Shown: positions 9,331 to 20,156, counted from the stretch's first letter. The stretch: 64,000 nucleotides of DNA from Hirsutella rhossiliensis (GCF_020360975.1 NW_025408679.1:1674001-1738000); one strand, 5' to 3'. Notes: a model not told the origin generated them from the sequence alone. Program-made: numbers and translations.

Positions 9331-10143
9331 GGGCTTTTAGCCATTCCCTTGACAACTCCCTATTTCTCAGATAGGCCGCTGTTGCATTCGAAAACTCCCA
9401 GTATGCTGCCGGAGGTCCATTTCGTGACGCATAGCAGACCCCTCTCTGATATGGTTCTCATGCTCCTCTCAGAGATACTATTCCCCTCGGGTGGTAGCCC
9501 ACTGTTGGTTCGATCCGAATAGTTCTTCCCGTGCAAAATACCTTCATTGCCTCGTTTAGAAATTCCTTTCCGCGATCAAAGCGCATCGCCTTGACCTTTT
9601 CGCCTTTTCCGTACTCGCGACACTCTGCCTCTGCAACAACTACCCAGGCTTTGATCTTGTCGGTAATTCTCGTTTTGTCTCTAGAAATAAACCCAAACTC
9701 GCCCGGTAGCCTGATCGGTGATTGTCAGCATGTACTTCATTCCTTGAAGTGATAGCTCAACTGGCCCCAAAGATCTATATGGACTCTCTCTAGCTTTTCT
9801 GTCACCGCAGACATTGGCTCCTTGAGACCTTTCTTGTCATTTTGGCCTCGGTGCAGCTTGAGCAGAATGACGGGCAGAATGAGCTGTCTCCGAGATCATC
9901 CATTATGGCGTTCAGTTTGCCCTCCATATGCTTTCCAGGGTGTCCCAGCCTAGCATGTAGTAGTCTTTCAGGCATCTTCAGGATTGACTTCAGCGCTACC
10001 CCGTTATCGCCATCCTTTTCTTGGATTGTATGGGCTCGGTGCCCTCTTGTCTGGCTCAAGCGCCACACCTTTTTATGTCTGTGGCCAAACAGCACCTCCT
10101 CCTGATTTCTTGTCACCGTGACTGTCTTCCCCGGAGAGTCCAC
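9331..10143 (-). pseudogene. Copia-1 pre-integrase and integrase core, frameshifted
   Basis: The frame 9802-10143 holds RLLHARLGHPGKHM and CSSCTEAK, the HHCC zinc module ahead of the integrase. Between 9331 and 9801 the minus strand shows integrase pieces in alternating frames, including KYMLTITDQ near 9740 and FDRGKEFLNEAMK near 9550, the second-aspartate region. Several one-base shifts break it. The enzyme would insert the cDNA into the genome; this copy cannot encode it intact. Confidence 0.65.
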
Positions 10144-10170
10144 GACAATACATGCTCCCTGTCTTCCAGT

Positions 10171-10869
10171 TCACCGACTGATAGCAGGCTGCTCGTCGCC
10201 TCCGGGATGTAGTGCACCCCGTACTATTGTCGACCTTGCTCTTCCTTTCTGTGAGACGTAAAAGATCCTCACATCTCCTTTCCCTCTTGAACGAACCTCA
10301 GGAGCCGTCTGCAATCTCAACACTTGTCTTTGTAGGGGACAACTTTGAGATAAATTGGTCTTCCCTTGGGGTGATATGGACGGAAGCACAGCTGTCGAGA
10401 TACCATTGTGGAGGGCTGTTACTTTTGTGTTCGGAAGCAAGTAGGTAGATCTCTCAGATTCACTACCACTGTCTTCAAGGATCCTGACCGCGTTTGCCTT
10501 TTCTTTGCTATCCATGGCCTCTCTCGCCTTCGCTTTTTCAGAGGCTAGCCAGGTCTTCCCTGCTTTGTTCGATATCGCGTATCGCTTAACGAGGGACTGA
10601 TAAATTGCTCGTGGATCGGTGAGATGGTTGACTGAGTTCTTGTGGATCTGGTCAATACTCTGTCGTATTTTCATTCTCGCAAGAGAGACATTTTTAATGT
10701 CCGCAGCATTCTCTCCTGGCATTGATAAATCTGACGATTCCGCTGTTGCCATACCGGTGACGCAGCTCATAAGATCGTCACTCAACAAGTTATCTTCAAG
10801 ATCCATCTTCCAGCTGTCAAAGGAGTCTCTTCCATCAAGGATGGTTCCTTTGTAGTCTTTCTTGCCCAT
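10171..10869 (-). pseudogene. Copia-1 gag, with part of the protease region
   Basis: The ATG at 10869 opens a 232-codon frame. The first 120 residues (DSFDSWKMDLEDNLLSDDL, then RMKIRQSIDQIHKNSVNHL) resemble the UBN2-type Gag of Copia elements, which forms the capsid. From about residue 125 the sequence jumps to a region typical of the protease and the segment following it (ALHNGISTAVLPSI). An internal deletion has therefore removed the rest of Gag and any zinc knuckle. The protease active site is not visible. The element probably depends on other copies, if it moves at all. Confidence 0.7.
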
Positions 10870-10959
10870 AGTGCCGGGTCTTTGCTGTCAACCGTCGATT
10901 CTTGACGAAAAAGTGTTCTCATATGCCGAGTTCAATCGTGCAGTGGAAGCAAAATAAAA

Positions 10960-10977
10960 GCAACCGGGTGCATAACC
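10960..10977 (-). promoter_or_regulatory. Copia-1 primer binding site (half-tRNA-iMet-like)
   Basis: Directly inside the 5' LTR the minus strand reads GGTTATGCACCCGG. That resembles GTTATGAGCCCGG, the complement of the anticodon arm of initiator tRNA-Met, with two differences. Copia-3 (41108-41121) and the Copia scrap at 59946 carry the canonical form. Confidence 0.45.
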
Positions 10978-11127
10978 TGTTGCGATTGAACTTGCTTCTA
11001 TTCAATTCTGTCTGACAGCTCTCAACATATATATACATAGTGGCACGTCCGTGCCACTATCCAGTGACTCACCACTTGTAAGTGCTGCCTAAACATGTCT
11101 TGGTCCATGTCTCATACCAAGTCAACA
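10978..11127 (-). repeat. Copia-1 5' LTR
   Basis: 150 bp. It differs from 6802-6953 by a handful of base changes and a short AT-repeat length change. Its outer end interrupts a hAT transposase frame. Confidence 0.9.
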
Positions 11128-12131
11128 GCCTGAGCTCCTCAAGTGTCTTCTCAACTATCTCAGCTAGTTGTTTGCCAGTGTGCGATCCTTTGAGCTCGAT
11201 AAACTCAATAACCTCTTCTCCCTCCTCAAACTCCGGCGTAATCCAGTGCGCAATAATGGCGAAAATAGGCACCCGATTCGGTGCTGTCCAGATATCAAGG
11301 GTGAGCGAGATGGTAGCACAATTGTACTCAAGCTCAATCTTCAGCTTCTCTCTGCGTTCGACAAAGTCTGTGTAGATATGATTGCGTAAAGTTATACGAC
11401 TCCTGTACACACAGGTTGTATTGTGAGCCAAGAACATCTCTTGGAAAGCAGGGGTCTCAACAACAGAGAAGGGTTGTCGGTGTTTTACAAACCACTGGCG
11501 GATAGACTCCTTTGCCGTGAGCCTTGCTCTTTGCCGGGTCGACCGCTCCATGCATCTGCCTCTGTATAACCTCCTCCGCCAATGGCGCGGCCGTATCCAT
11601 TGATTCGAGCGTGGTGAGACTCCTTCGTAATATTGTGGGATTTTAAATGGTCTCCCATGCCAGAGGTAACCCCTCGGCGGTTCGATTCAAGGACCTGGAA
11701 TATCTTCCGAAGAGTAGAAGGATTTTGAAGGCACTCTATACAAGTCCACCGGAACTCTTGGAATATCTTCGGTCCATACTTGTACTCGAGTAAAAGCTCC
11801 TGTCAATGGCTTCCCTCTGCATGTACCAATAAACGTGGCTGTTCTTGTCTCTCTTCTTGCGAACATGCTTCTGTTTGTTGTCGGCCCACTTCTTGATAAG
11901 TCCGGCTTTCTCTGCGAGCGTCATATGACTACCGGTACTGTTCAATGGCGGCTCTGGTGTATCCGCGTCGGGCATGTCATCATCTGACTCACAGTCAGGA
12001 TGGCCCGGGGGGGCGCAGACAATTGTATCTTCGCCAGTCGGAAGAGGGGACGAAGGAGCCGGAGCTGTGCTAGGATCAGGGCGCGCGCGCGTGGGATTCT
12101 GAGGGTTGAATTGAGGACGTTCGACGGGCAT
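11128..12131 (-). pseudogene. hAT transposase N-terminal half with BED-type zinc finger
   Basis: ATG at 12131 opens a Pro/Asp-rich N-terminus. Around 11640-11760 the minus strand reads FRWTCIEC and later DHLKSHNITKESH, a C-x2-C...H...H BED zinc finger that binds the element ends. The 11128-11551 frame continues with ESIRQWFVKHRQPFSVVE, then YNCATISLTLDIWTAPNRVPIFAIIAHWI, quoted here as blocks; the LTLDIWTAPN block is the first catalytic region of hAT transposases. The frame is cut at 11127 by the Copia-1 LTR, and the promoter side is separated by Copia-2. Frames shift near 11550 and 11740. The C-terminal half was not found on this strand nearby. Confidence 0.75.
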
Positions 12132-12162
12132 AGTTCTGCGTTGGCAATTTACGCCGGGTCCT

Positions 12163-12480
12163 GTTAGATCCGGTAGAATCCGGGTAGATGCAGCTACGAT
12201 AGCGTCAGGCTACTAGTGGCAGCGCCAACGGTAGCGCAGACGATAGCGCACCAGGTAGCGCAGCTGATGAGGCCACGAGGACATCTATGAGACAGTTACA
12301 GAGATATGACGTGATGGCATGTCATAGGATTGAGGCCATCGCCCTTTGATATAGGGCTTGGGCAGAGCACCCCAAATGGGGACACAGACAGACACACACA
12401 TCATACCTCACTTCATCCGATCGTACCATTCTTGCTGTGTCCGTGACCTATCCGACGAGAACCTCATCAAGGTTCTGACA
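12163..12480 (+). repeat. Copia-2 5' LTR
   Basis: 318 bp, TG...CA. It contains many TAGCGCA / GATAGCG motifs. Confidence 0.95.
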
Positions 12481-12508
12481 ATTAAGAGTCTCAATTCTAC
12501 CAATTGAG
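12481..12508 (+). promoter_or_regulatory. Copia-2 primer binding site, half-tRNA-Lys(CUU)-like
   Basis: Immediately after the LTR the sequence begins ATTAAGAGTCTCAA. Its complement ends GACTCTTAAT, which looks like an anticodon arm with loop CTCTTAA (anticodon CUU, lysine). The primer would end at about tRNA position 39, the same register as the half-tRNA-iMet sites in Copia-3 and the scrap at 59946. Confidence 0.45.
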
Positions 12509-12566
12509 TGGAAGAACCCGCATCTGAAAAACTAAGCAATTCAATTTTTTTTTATTAATTTTGGCG

Positions 12567-13676
12567 ATGACTTCATTCGCAAAGACTCCGACTTCTGAAG
12601 CCTTCCTCCGGCAGCCCAAGGACTGGTCTCTATGGGACACCAAATTCCAGGCACTTGCCATCGATTACAAGCTCTGGAACTGGGTTTCTGGAGTCGAAGG
12701 AGCAAGCCTTCTCGAAGAACCACAGCCAACTGCTAATCAAACGGGAGTAACCACTCGAGCAGCTGACGCTACTCTCAGGGACACCACCAACGACTGGCGT
12801 ATGTTCCAGTTCAAGGTTCGGAAAGCACGAAAAACAAGAGGAAAGCATCAAAGATCTGCGAGCCTGGGTGGCAAAGACCGTTGATGATCCATATTTTCAG
12901 ACCTGTTGTCTTCCAGCCAAGTCCCTCAAAGACTGGTACGCCAGCCTGAAGAAGCAGGCCAAAGGCAACAAGAAAGAGATGACTCGGGCCTTGCAAAATA
13001 GGTATCGAAAGGCGGTTACACCTCTCACCAAACCACCGCAAGACTGGGAAAGCTGGATCCAGTCATGGAAGAACGTGATGCACGAGGGCATCAGAGAGAA
13101 GCTCGCGGAAGCGACACACCCAGCTATATGGATCAGAGACTTCTTGGAGGCTGTGAAACCTCAATGTTCCGGCTGGGTAACCCAATTCTACCTCTCCGAA
13201 AAGATACTGACGATGATTTTGATATACACACCATGACGAACCATTTCACAAACTATATCGATTCCGAAATGATTCCTTCTACGATTAAGCCTGGCTCCTT
13301 CGGCCCAACACTTGACGAGACGAGAGGAAATAGAGGAAGAGGAAGAGGAAGAGGCCGAGATCGAGGCCGGGACAACAGAGATACAAGAGACAGAGATACA
13401 TACAAGAGGCCTCGAGATGACGAGCCAAGCAGAAGATTCTGCAACCTTTGCGAACAACCAGGCCATACATTCTCGAATTGCTACGCAATCAACCCAGATA
13501 TAGCCCCAAAGTGGTGGGCTCCAAACGAAGCGGTCGAGAGAAACTCGAAGCTTGAAGAAGTGAAAAGACAAATGGACAGATACCGTGGAAAGAGGCAAGA
13601 AAGGGAATTCATGCCAAGCACGAAGCGGGAGCCAGCTTCAACCCCAGCTCCTGCTCAAGATCTAACTCCAGCCTGA
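12567..13676 (+). pseudogene. Copia-2 gag with CCHC zinc knuckle, frameshifted
   Basis: The ATG at 12567 starts MTSFAKTPTSEAFLRQPKDW, the usual N-terminal Gag block with conserved W. The frame shifts near 12835, at an A-rich run, into VAKTVDDPYFQTCCLP and ALQNRYRKAVTPL. It shifts again near 13170 into a third frame with an Arg/Gly/Asp-rich linker and a zinc knuckle, CNLCEQPGHTFSNC (C-x2-C-x4-H-x4-C). Gag packages the element RNA into virus-like particles. All expected Gag blocks are present, and only two small indels separate this from an open frame. Confidence 0.85.
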
Positions 13677-13688
13677 CTTGGAAGAGCG

Positions 13689-14440
13689 ATGGGGAAGTGC
13701 TCCGCTTCATTCGCCATCGCTCATCAACCTGGCCAAGCAGCTTTCTCTGTCGAGTCATATCCGCTGTGCAACTCGGCCCTGCTTGACTCTGCTTCGACCA
13801 TCCACATCTTCAACCAAATTTCACGATTTCTCAACTTCAGGAGAGCGACAAAAGGCGACTTCCTCTGGGCAGGGGAGAGCCAAGTGCCTATTCAAGGCTA
13901 TGGTGATGTCGACATCAGGATCGAAGGCCCTCAAGGCCCACGCTGTCTACGGCTGACTGATGTCGCGTTTTGCGAAAATTTTGCGTGCAACCTAGTCTCC
14001 TACAAAACCCTGAAGAGACACGGCATCTGGTGGGACGAAAGTCCAGGCCAACAGTCGTGCCTTCGAGCTTCAGATTGGAGCATCATCGGCCTGGTCAGCC
14101 AGGAACACGACCAGTTTGTGCTGGAACACATCCCCAGCGACGTCACTCGAAGGGCATTCTTCAACAGACGAAACAAGTACACTTCGATAACACAACGAAG
14201 CCCTCAGAAGGTATCTGCAAAGCTCTGGCACCTGCGGCTCGGGCACCCAGGCCCCAGAGCCATGGAGCACCTCGTGAACTGCTCACGAGGAGTGAAGATC
14301 AAAGGAATCCCCCCTCCGTTGACTGTGATAACTGCGTAATGGGCAAGTTGAGAAAACAGATACGAAGAGAACCCCGCGAAGACTGCAAACCTGGAGGAAA
14401 GACTCGGAATCGATTTCCACGACTTCGAGCCTGACAAGAA
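13689..14440 (+). pseudogene. Copia-2 protease and pre-integrase region
   Basis: The frame shows LLDSASTIHIFNQISRF, where D-S-A is the aspartic protease active site (Copia proteases usually read D-S-G or D-S-A/T). It also shows GYGDVDI and the zinc module LWHLRLGHPGPRAMEHL. The stop at 14337-14339 is out of register: the next frame continues with CDNCVMGKLRKQ, the second half of the zinc module. The shift lies at a run of six C residues near 14310. Protease would cut the Gag-Pol polyprotein. Confidence 0.8.
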
Positions 14441-15640
14441 GGGATATAACTCGCTGATGCTGGTGACAGACAGAGCAAGCGGGTTTGCCTGGGATTTCTA
14501 CCTGCAAGACCGCAAAACAGAGACTGTCAAGGCTTCGATTGAATACCTTCTGAGCAACCTGAAACATCAATACGAATTTATCACAAAAATCGTCGAGTGC
14601 GACAATGAGCTGACTACGGGGAAACCAGAAATTCTCAACTACCTCGTCCACGAGAAGTTCCTCAAGGTCGAGCCATCGGCCCCAAACACCCAATGTCAAA
14701 ATGGATTGTCCGAACGCTCAGCCGGGACGATCAAAGACAAGGCAGCGATGAGGGAATGCTTCCAACTCAGCTGTGGACAGAGATTTACAGGGCCGCGGTG
14801 TATCTCAACAACCGCACCCCAAGATACGGGAAGAAATGGAGATCACCTTACAAAGTGCTCACAGGCAAGAAACCACCCTCGAACACCTCCGCGCCTACGG
14901 GTGCAAGGTTTTCGCCATGACAAGGTGGCCCAAAAGAAAGAACAACGACTCAAAAAGCTCAACCCAAGGGCTTGGATTGGCCATCTCGTCGGGTATTCCT
15001 CCTCAAACATCTACAGGGTCTGGATACCTTTGACAGGCGAGGTGATACTCACACGAGACGTCGTTTTCGATGAGGATCAAGTGTTCGATGGAACGCTCCA
15101 AAGCCTCGCTGAATCGGTCAGGGAAGCCGACCTTGACAAACTGGCAGACACTCTCACCCAGATTGGCCTCCCAAAGAATGATGAAATTTCCTCGCTAATG
15201 ACAACGCAGGCTCCAGATGAGCCCGTCTTCGATTTCAACGACGACGACGAACAAATGGTCGATCCACCAAACGAGGAACAATTCAATGAAAAATACACTG
15301 AGGCACGCTTTGAACTCCTGCCAACGCCTCCGCAGACTCCTCCGGCTGCTCTCCTTGCAGCCTCAATACAAATGATACAAGACCCCTTTGTGGAAAGAAA
15401 AATCCAGGACAGACCCTGGTGGCAAGAGAGTCATGATGACCTCACAATGCCTGAAACATCACAGAGCTTGACAGATGGGCACCAGGACGGGCTGTCACCC
15501 TCCTGTGAGCCAGAACCACATCGTCAAAAGAAAAACTCTGCAAGACAGACTTGGGCGTCAGCTTTCCTAGCAGGGACTGTTGCAAACCCCATTTCAAAAG
15601 ACAAGACAAGTGGGAAGCCTCGAGACAAGGCCTACCTAGA
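14441..15640 (+). pseudogene. Copia-2 integrase and acidic linker, frameshifted
   Basis: The frame from 14457 reads SLMLVTDRASGFAWDFYL and VECDNELTT, then APNTQCQNGLSERS, covering the two aspartates and the glutamate of the DDE core. A shifted block at 14693-14920 holds LWTEIYRAAVYLNNRTPR and SPYKVLTGKKP. The first frame then returns with LNPRAWIGHLVGYSSSNIYRVWIP and VILTRDVVFDED, the integrase C-terminal domain. A Glu/Pro-rich linker leads to the reverse transcriptase. Two indels about 180 bp apart cancel each other. Confidence 0.85.
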
Positions 15641-16570
15641 AAGACTCATCTTCAAGAAACAAATCGATCGAAAAGACCTACCGCCTCTCCCAAAGAGTCA
15701 CCACGATCTCAAGACACACACTTTCCGCTACATGTTCGAGCAAGCCGAACGAGACCACCTCCAGAGCCACCAGAAAATGGGTTCTTGGAAGGAGGTGGCC
15801 CTCAACACAATCTCAAATGGAACACAAATTCTTGACTGCATGTGGATTTACGTCTACAAGTACACCAAGCGAGGCAGGCTGGTGAAATGCAAAGCTCGCC
15901 TTGTGGTCCGAGGCGACCAAGAACGTCGAAACACCCAAGACACATATGCAGCTACGTTGGCTGGAAGAAGCTTCAGATCACTGATGGCAATTGCGGCAAG
16001 ATTCGACCTCGAACTGATCCAATACGACGCCGTCAATGCATTTGTGAATGCCAACGGACGACGGGATTTACATGCGTATGCCGCCGGGTCACAGGAAACA
16101 CGGCATAATCTTGAAATTGTTGAAAGCACTCTACGGGCTGCGAAAGTCGCCTCTGTTGTGGCATCGCGAGCTGACCAATACGCTCAAGAAAATTGGCTTC
16201 AAGACGGTTCCTCATGAGCCCTGTTGCCTAACCCTCGACGGCATATTCGTCTTCTTTTACGTTGATGACATTGTGTTTGCGTTTCGGAAGGAAGACGGAC
16301 TGAGGGCAAAGCTCTAACCGACCAACTGCGTTCAAAATATGAACTGACCGGAGGAAACGACCTCCAATGGTTCTTAGGAATCGAAATCATTCGCAACCGT
16401 GATCGACGCCTGATTTGGCTGTCACAAGCTTCATACATTGAGAAGATCGGCCGCCTAGCAAACAAACGCAGAATTTTTAACACACCAATGGGGACTGAAG
16501 AGCTACTCCCATTTGAAGGCATCGCCACGAACGGAGAAGTAAACTCCTACCAGGTGAAAGCGGATCTCTC
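15641..16570 (+). pseudogene. Copia-2 reverse transcriptase, frameshifted
   Basis: The frame holds HPFRYMFEQ-like HTFRYMFEQAERDHLQSH, ILDCMWIYVYKYTKRG, KCKARLVVRGDQE and LIQYDAVNAFVNA. It shifts near 16060 to IYMRMPPGHRKHG and KALYGLRKSPLLWHREL, with the catalytic FYVDDIVFAF. It shifts again near 16310 to GGNDLQWFLGIEIIRNRDRRLIWLSQASYI, named here as blocks around WFLGIEI. All seven reverse-transcriptase regions are present. At least three single-base shifts break the frame. Confidence 0.85.
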
Positions 16571-17305
16571 TTGTATGCAGCAGTCATCACAAGGCCAGAT
16601 GTAGCCTTTGTCGCCTCAAAACTGGCAAACTTCATGTCCAACCCCAGCCCTCAACACCAAGACGCTGCTGACCGAGCAATTTGCTACTTGGTCGAGAGAA
16701 AGAATTTGGCCCTCAGGCTGGGAGGTGGCGATGATTTTGAAGTGGCAAGCGACTCATCATTTGCTGACAACTCGACCGACCGGAAAAGCTCGCAGGCCTA
16801 CGCCATGAAGCTGTTTGGAGGTCTCATCGGGTGGCGGGCAAACAAGCAAGATACCGTCACAACCTCGACAACTGAGGCAGAGCTTTTGGCATTGTCACAA
16901 ACCGCCAAGGAGTCAATATACATGAGCAGGCTGATCGACGAGCTGGGTGTCAAGCTGGATGCCTCACACATTCGGATTCAATGCGACAATAACCAAACAA
17001 TCCGGCTCGTCAACGCAGAGATCGCAGCGCTGAAGACAAAGCTTCGTCACGTCAACATCCACAACCATTGGCTTCGTCAAGAAGTAGCCAACGGCACGAT
17101 CGAAGTCACGTATACACCCAGCGCCGAGCTGATGGCCGATGGTTTGACAAAGGCGCTCCAAGGACCTCACTTTGAAGCATTCGTCAAGCAAATGGGCCTC
17201 GAAGACGTCACCAGCCTCCTCGCCGGCCGGTCGCTCCCCGAAACAGATGACGAAGAACTCCAAGAACAGATATATGAGGTGTGGCACAAGGAAGATAAGG
17301 AATGA
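16571..17305 (+). pseudogene. Copia-2 RNase H
   Basis: A long open frame of 244 codons. It begins with the end of the reverse transcriptase (ITRPDVAFVASKLANFM) and contains the RNase H signature: GLIGWRANKQDTVTTSTTEAEL, cited as the W..KQ.TV..S..EAE block, then IQCDNNQTIRLV and HVNIHNHWLRQEV, and the tail YTPSAELMADGLTKAL. It removes RNA from the RNA-DNA hybrid during cDNA synthesis. The domain itself looks intact; it is called a pseudogene part because the upstream polyprotein is frameshifted. Confidence 0.85.
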
Positions 17306-17482
17306 CCAGCGACGAAATCACGAAGAAGGCGCAATGAGCCGCGAGCGCATCTACAGGCACGATACTCGCCCGGAGAGATGATGTTCCGGCCCGAAAGAAC
17401 AATTCACATACACAATGGCTTTGGACGATTTGGGCGGATCATTGGCAGCTTCCCTCGCGATGCGAGCTCAGCTGGGAGGGTG

Positions 17483-17803
17483 TGTTAGATCCGGTAGAAT
17501 CCGGGTAGATGCAGCTACGATAGCGTCAGGCTACTAGTGGCAGCGCCAACGGTAGCGCAGACGATAGCGCACCAGGTAGCGCAGCTGATGAGGCCACGAG
17601 GACATCTATGAGACAGTTACAGAGATATGACGTGATGGCATGTCATAGGATTGAGGCCATCGCCCTTTGATATAGGGCTTGGGCAGAGCACCCCCAAATG
17701 GGGGACACAGACAGACACACACATCATACCTCACTTCATCCGATCGTACCATTCTTGCTGTGTCCGTGACCTATCCGACGAGAACCTCATCAAGGTTCTG
17801 ACA
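17483..17803 (+). repeat. Copia-2 3' LTR
   Basis: 321 bp. It matches 12163-12480 apart from homopolymer lengths and is preceded by the purine-rich GCTGGGAGGG. Confidence 0.95.
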
Positions 17804-17808
17804 GGTCC

Positions 17809-18303
17809 TAGGAGCAAAGAAACTTGCTGCGGCAGATGTTTTCGATTCAGCAAGGGCCATACTATGTATCATGTTATAATTAGCTATTCACTCGTAAAGT
17901 GATTAAATAAGAGGGGGAGGTTGGAGGGTCATGAAGTTTTACCCGGTCTTGGCTAAAGGGCTCGAGAATACCAAATAAACCACAATAGAGTATAAAGGAG
18001 TCGAGGTTGAACGGGTAGGATAGGTCGTCGGGCAGGGCGTTGATTCGGGGGTCGACCCGAAGCCGCTGTCGGAAATATCGAAGCAGGAATTAGGCGAGAT
18101 CGTCGTAAAATAATGTCGTGGAAGTTGTCGCGAAGACCGTTGCTCAATGCAGGCAAAAAAATGTGGGATGGGCTGGCCGTGTCTTTCTGTCACGAAAGAT
18201 CAAGCCACCTGTTGTTCAGGTGACATGTTCAATTGAACATCAAATCTGCTTCGCGACACTTTCCGACAGCAGTAGGATTAACAGGTGGTCAATTGAGCGC
18301 GAA
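17809..18303. other. Flank between Copia-2 and a pogo element; no gene seen
   Basis: This should be the upstream part of the hAT unit at 11128-12162 into which Copia-2 jumped. Only short frames are present. An inverted pair around 18210-18240 (GGTGACATGTTCAATTG... AATTGAACAT) is visible. Confidence 0.4.
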
Positions 18304-18305
18304 TA

Positions 18306-18350
18306 AGTCCCTGCACATAGAAATGGGCACCCCCCTGTTTTGGGCACCCA
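18306..18350 (+). repeat. pogo left terminal inverted repeat
   Basis: Pairs with 20109-20153. Confidence 0.85.
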
Positions 18351-18456
18351 AGATGGGTGCCCAACCTAAACGGCTGCGTCAACTTCAACAGCAAATTTCA
18401 CCGCGGAAACGCATCCAATCTGCTAAAAATTGACGCATGTGTCTTCAAGCCACTAC

Positions 18457-19836
18457 TGATGAAATATACAGAGTCTGACATTCACAGCGCCCTTGAGGCA
18501 ATCGCCAATGGCGGATCCGCCAAGAAGGCTGCTCGCGATTGGGGCGTCCGAGGGCAACTCTTTACAATCGCATGCATGGTCACGAATGCAGAAAGGATGC
18601 ATTTTCTGCTCTTCAGAGGCTTTCTCAGACACAGGAAAAGCAACTTACCGAATGGATTCTCATTCAGGACGCCTTGGGCCTTCCTCCCACTCACTCGCAG
18701 ATCAGGCAGTTCGCGCAGCGCATGCTCGCCGTCAAAGGAGACCACACACCGCTCGGAAAACACTGGATGCAAGCATTTTTAAGACGAAATCCTGCAGTTC
18801 GGACCCAGAAGTGCCATCACAGAGACTCTGCGCGTGTCAACGGCGCTTCTACCGAGGTAATTCGGCCTTGGTTCAACAATTTCTTCCTTCCCGAGATTCT
18901 GGCTATTAAGCCGGAGAACAGGTACAACATGGATGAAGCAGGCATCATGGAAGGACTTGGGGAGAATGGCCTGGTCGTTGGCAGTGCTGAAAAACGATCT
19001 GTACAAAAGAAGACGCCTGGTTCTCGGGTCTGGACGTCGTTCATCGAGTGCGTGTCCGCTGCCGGCACCTTCCTCCTCCACTCGTCATTTTCAAGGGCAA
19101 ATCGGTCCAGCAACAGTGGTTCCCAGAAGATCTCAGTACTTTTAGTGACTGGCAATTCACTGCGACAAAGAACGGCTGGACTTCGGACCAAACTGCGGTG
19201 GAGTGGCTCGAAAGGTGTTCATTCCAAGAACCCAGCCACCCGACCCTTCGGAGCGAAGACTGCTAGTATTGGACGGCCACGGAAGTCACGAGACGGTTGA
19301 CTTCATGTATCTATGCTACCAGCATCAGATTCACCTTCTTTCTTACCTCCCCATACCTCTCATGTGCTGCAACCGCTCGATTTGTCTGTCTTCTCCGCTC
19401 TTAAGCACTACTACCGCAAACAGGTCGGATTTCTCAGCCTCCTGACCGATTCAAGCCCAGTCGGCAAGCAAAACTTTCTTTCCTGCTACCAGAAAGCACG
19501 CGAGCAAGCGCTCACTGTGTCAAACATCAAGGGTGGCTGGAAAGCGACGGGTTTGTGGCCGGTGTCGATGGCGAAGCCACTTTTGAGCCCTCTTCTGCTG
19601 GAGAACAGCAACAGACGCAAAAGAACGCGAAAAATGTGGCCAATGCATTCAATAGCCACTTACCCACCAGTGACTGGCAATCAGACACATCCCAGATTGC
19701 GTGGTCGACCCCGAGGCGCTCGCAAGATCTGAAGGTTCAGGTAGTTCAATTCAACCAGCTAGACGACGACGTGCCCACGAAGAGATTGCTGTTCAGGAAG
19801 ATCACAAAAGGGTTTGACGAGAAGGATGGCCTTTAG
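18457..19836 (+). pseudogene. pogo/Tigger-type DDE transposase, frameshifted
   Basis: It begins with a psq-type helix-turn-helix, YTESDIHSALEAIANGGSAKKAA. After a shift near 18530 it continues through a CENP-B-like DNA-binding domain (EKQLTEWILIQDALGLPPTHSQ, LGKHWMQAFLRRNP). The DDE domain reads RYNMDEAGIMEG, then in another frame LLVLDGHGSHETVDF, then LPPHTSHVLQPLDLSVF. The tail has GGWKATGLWPVS. The three catalytic regions are all there, but at least three one-base shifts separate them. The protein would cut and paste the element at TA sites. Confidence 0.85.
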
Positions 19837-20108
19837 CAAAAGCTCAATTGCAGATTCAGGCACTGGAAACACAATTGGCGGCCGTCAAGCCGAAAAAGGA
19901 AGAGGGTGGTCACGAGCCCGAATTCGAGGTTCGCCAATATTGAGGCAATACGACGGGCGCAGGAGGAGGTGAACGCAGCTGAGAATGAAGAATCTGATGA
20001 AACCGAAGCTGAGGTTTCAGAAATAGGTGACGATTGTATCGTAGTGCACGGTGGTGGGCAGTGAGAAGGGATTGAATTAATGGTGTTGAAAATGGTCGTG
20101 ATTTTTTT

Positions 20109-20153
20109 GGGGTGCCCAAAACAGGGGGGTGCCCATTTCTATGTGCAGGGACT
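20109..20153 (-). repeat. pogo right terminal inverted repeat
   Basis: Pairs with 18306-18350. Confidence 0.85.
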
Positions 20154-20156
20154 TTA

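Larger units (their letters stand above)
6802..11127 (-). mobile_element. Copia-1: Ty1/Copia LTR retrotransposon, decayed
   Basis: The element is bounded by 150-152 bp LTRs (6802-6953 and 10978-11127) with TG...CA ends. On the minus strand it runs 5' LTR, primer site, gag, pre-integrase, integrase, reverse transcriptase, RNase H, 3' LTR: the Copia order. The flanking five bases are CACTG and GCCTG, so a duplication is not exact. The flanks come from different hAT copies, which suggests later recombination. Reading frames are broken by small indels. A second partial copy lies at 34344-35303. Confidence 0.9.
12163..17803 (+). mobile_element. Copia-2: full-length Ty1/Copia retrotransposon with exact target-site duplication
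   Basis: LTRs at 12163-12480 and 17483-17803 are TG...CA ended. The two differ only by the lengths of one C run and one G run. The five bases GGTCC occur at 12158-12162 and 17804-17808, a perfect target-site duplication. The order is primer site, gag, protease, integrase, reverse transcriptase, RNase H. Near-identical LTRs mean a recent insertion. The coding part nevertheless has about ten one-base frame changes, which is odd for a young element (see findings). Confidence 0.95.
18304..20156 (+). mobile_element. pogo/Fot1-type DNA transposon with about 45-bp inverted repeats
   Basis: Both ends carry AGTCCCTGCACATAGAAATGG and the following GCACCCCCCTGTTTTGGGCACC in inverted orientation (about 18306-18350 and 20109-20153). 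TA lies next to both tips, with one extra T on the right, as expected for Tc1/mariner/pogo insertion. The inside encodes a DDE transposase on the plus strand in several frames. Confidence 0.85.

Noticed and set aside
6802..11127. A clear target-site duplication for Copia-1
   Set aside because: The flanks CACTG and GCCTG agree at only three of five places and come from different hAT copies.
12481..12508. tRNA gene, because of tRNA-like sequence
   Set aside because: Only the complement of an anticodon arm and part of a D-arm is present, placed exactly after an LTR; it is better read as a primer site.
13188..13598. 136-codon minus-strand frame within Copia-2 gag
   Set aside because: It is antisense to the Arg/Gly-rich linker and zinc knuckle.
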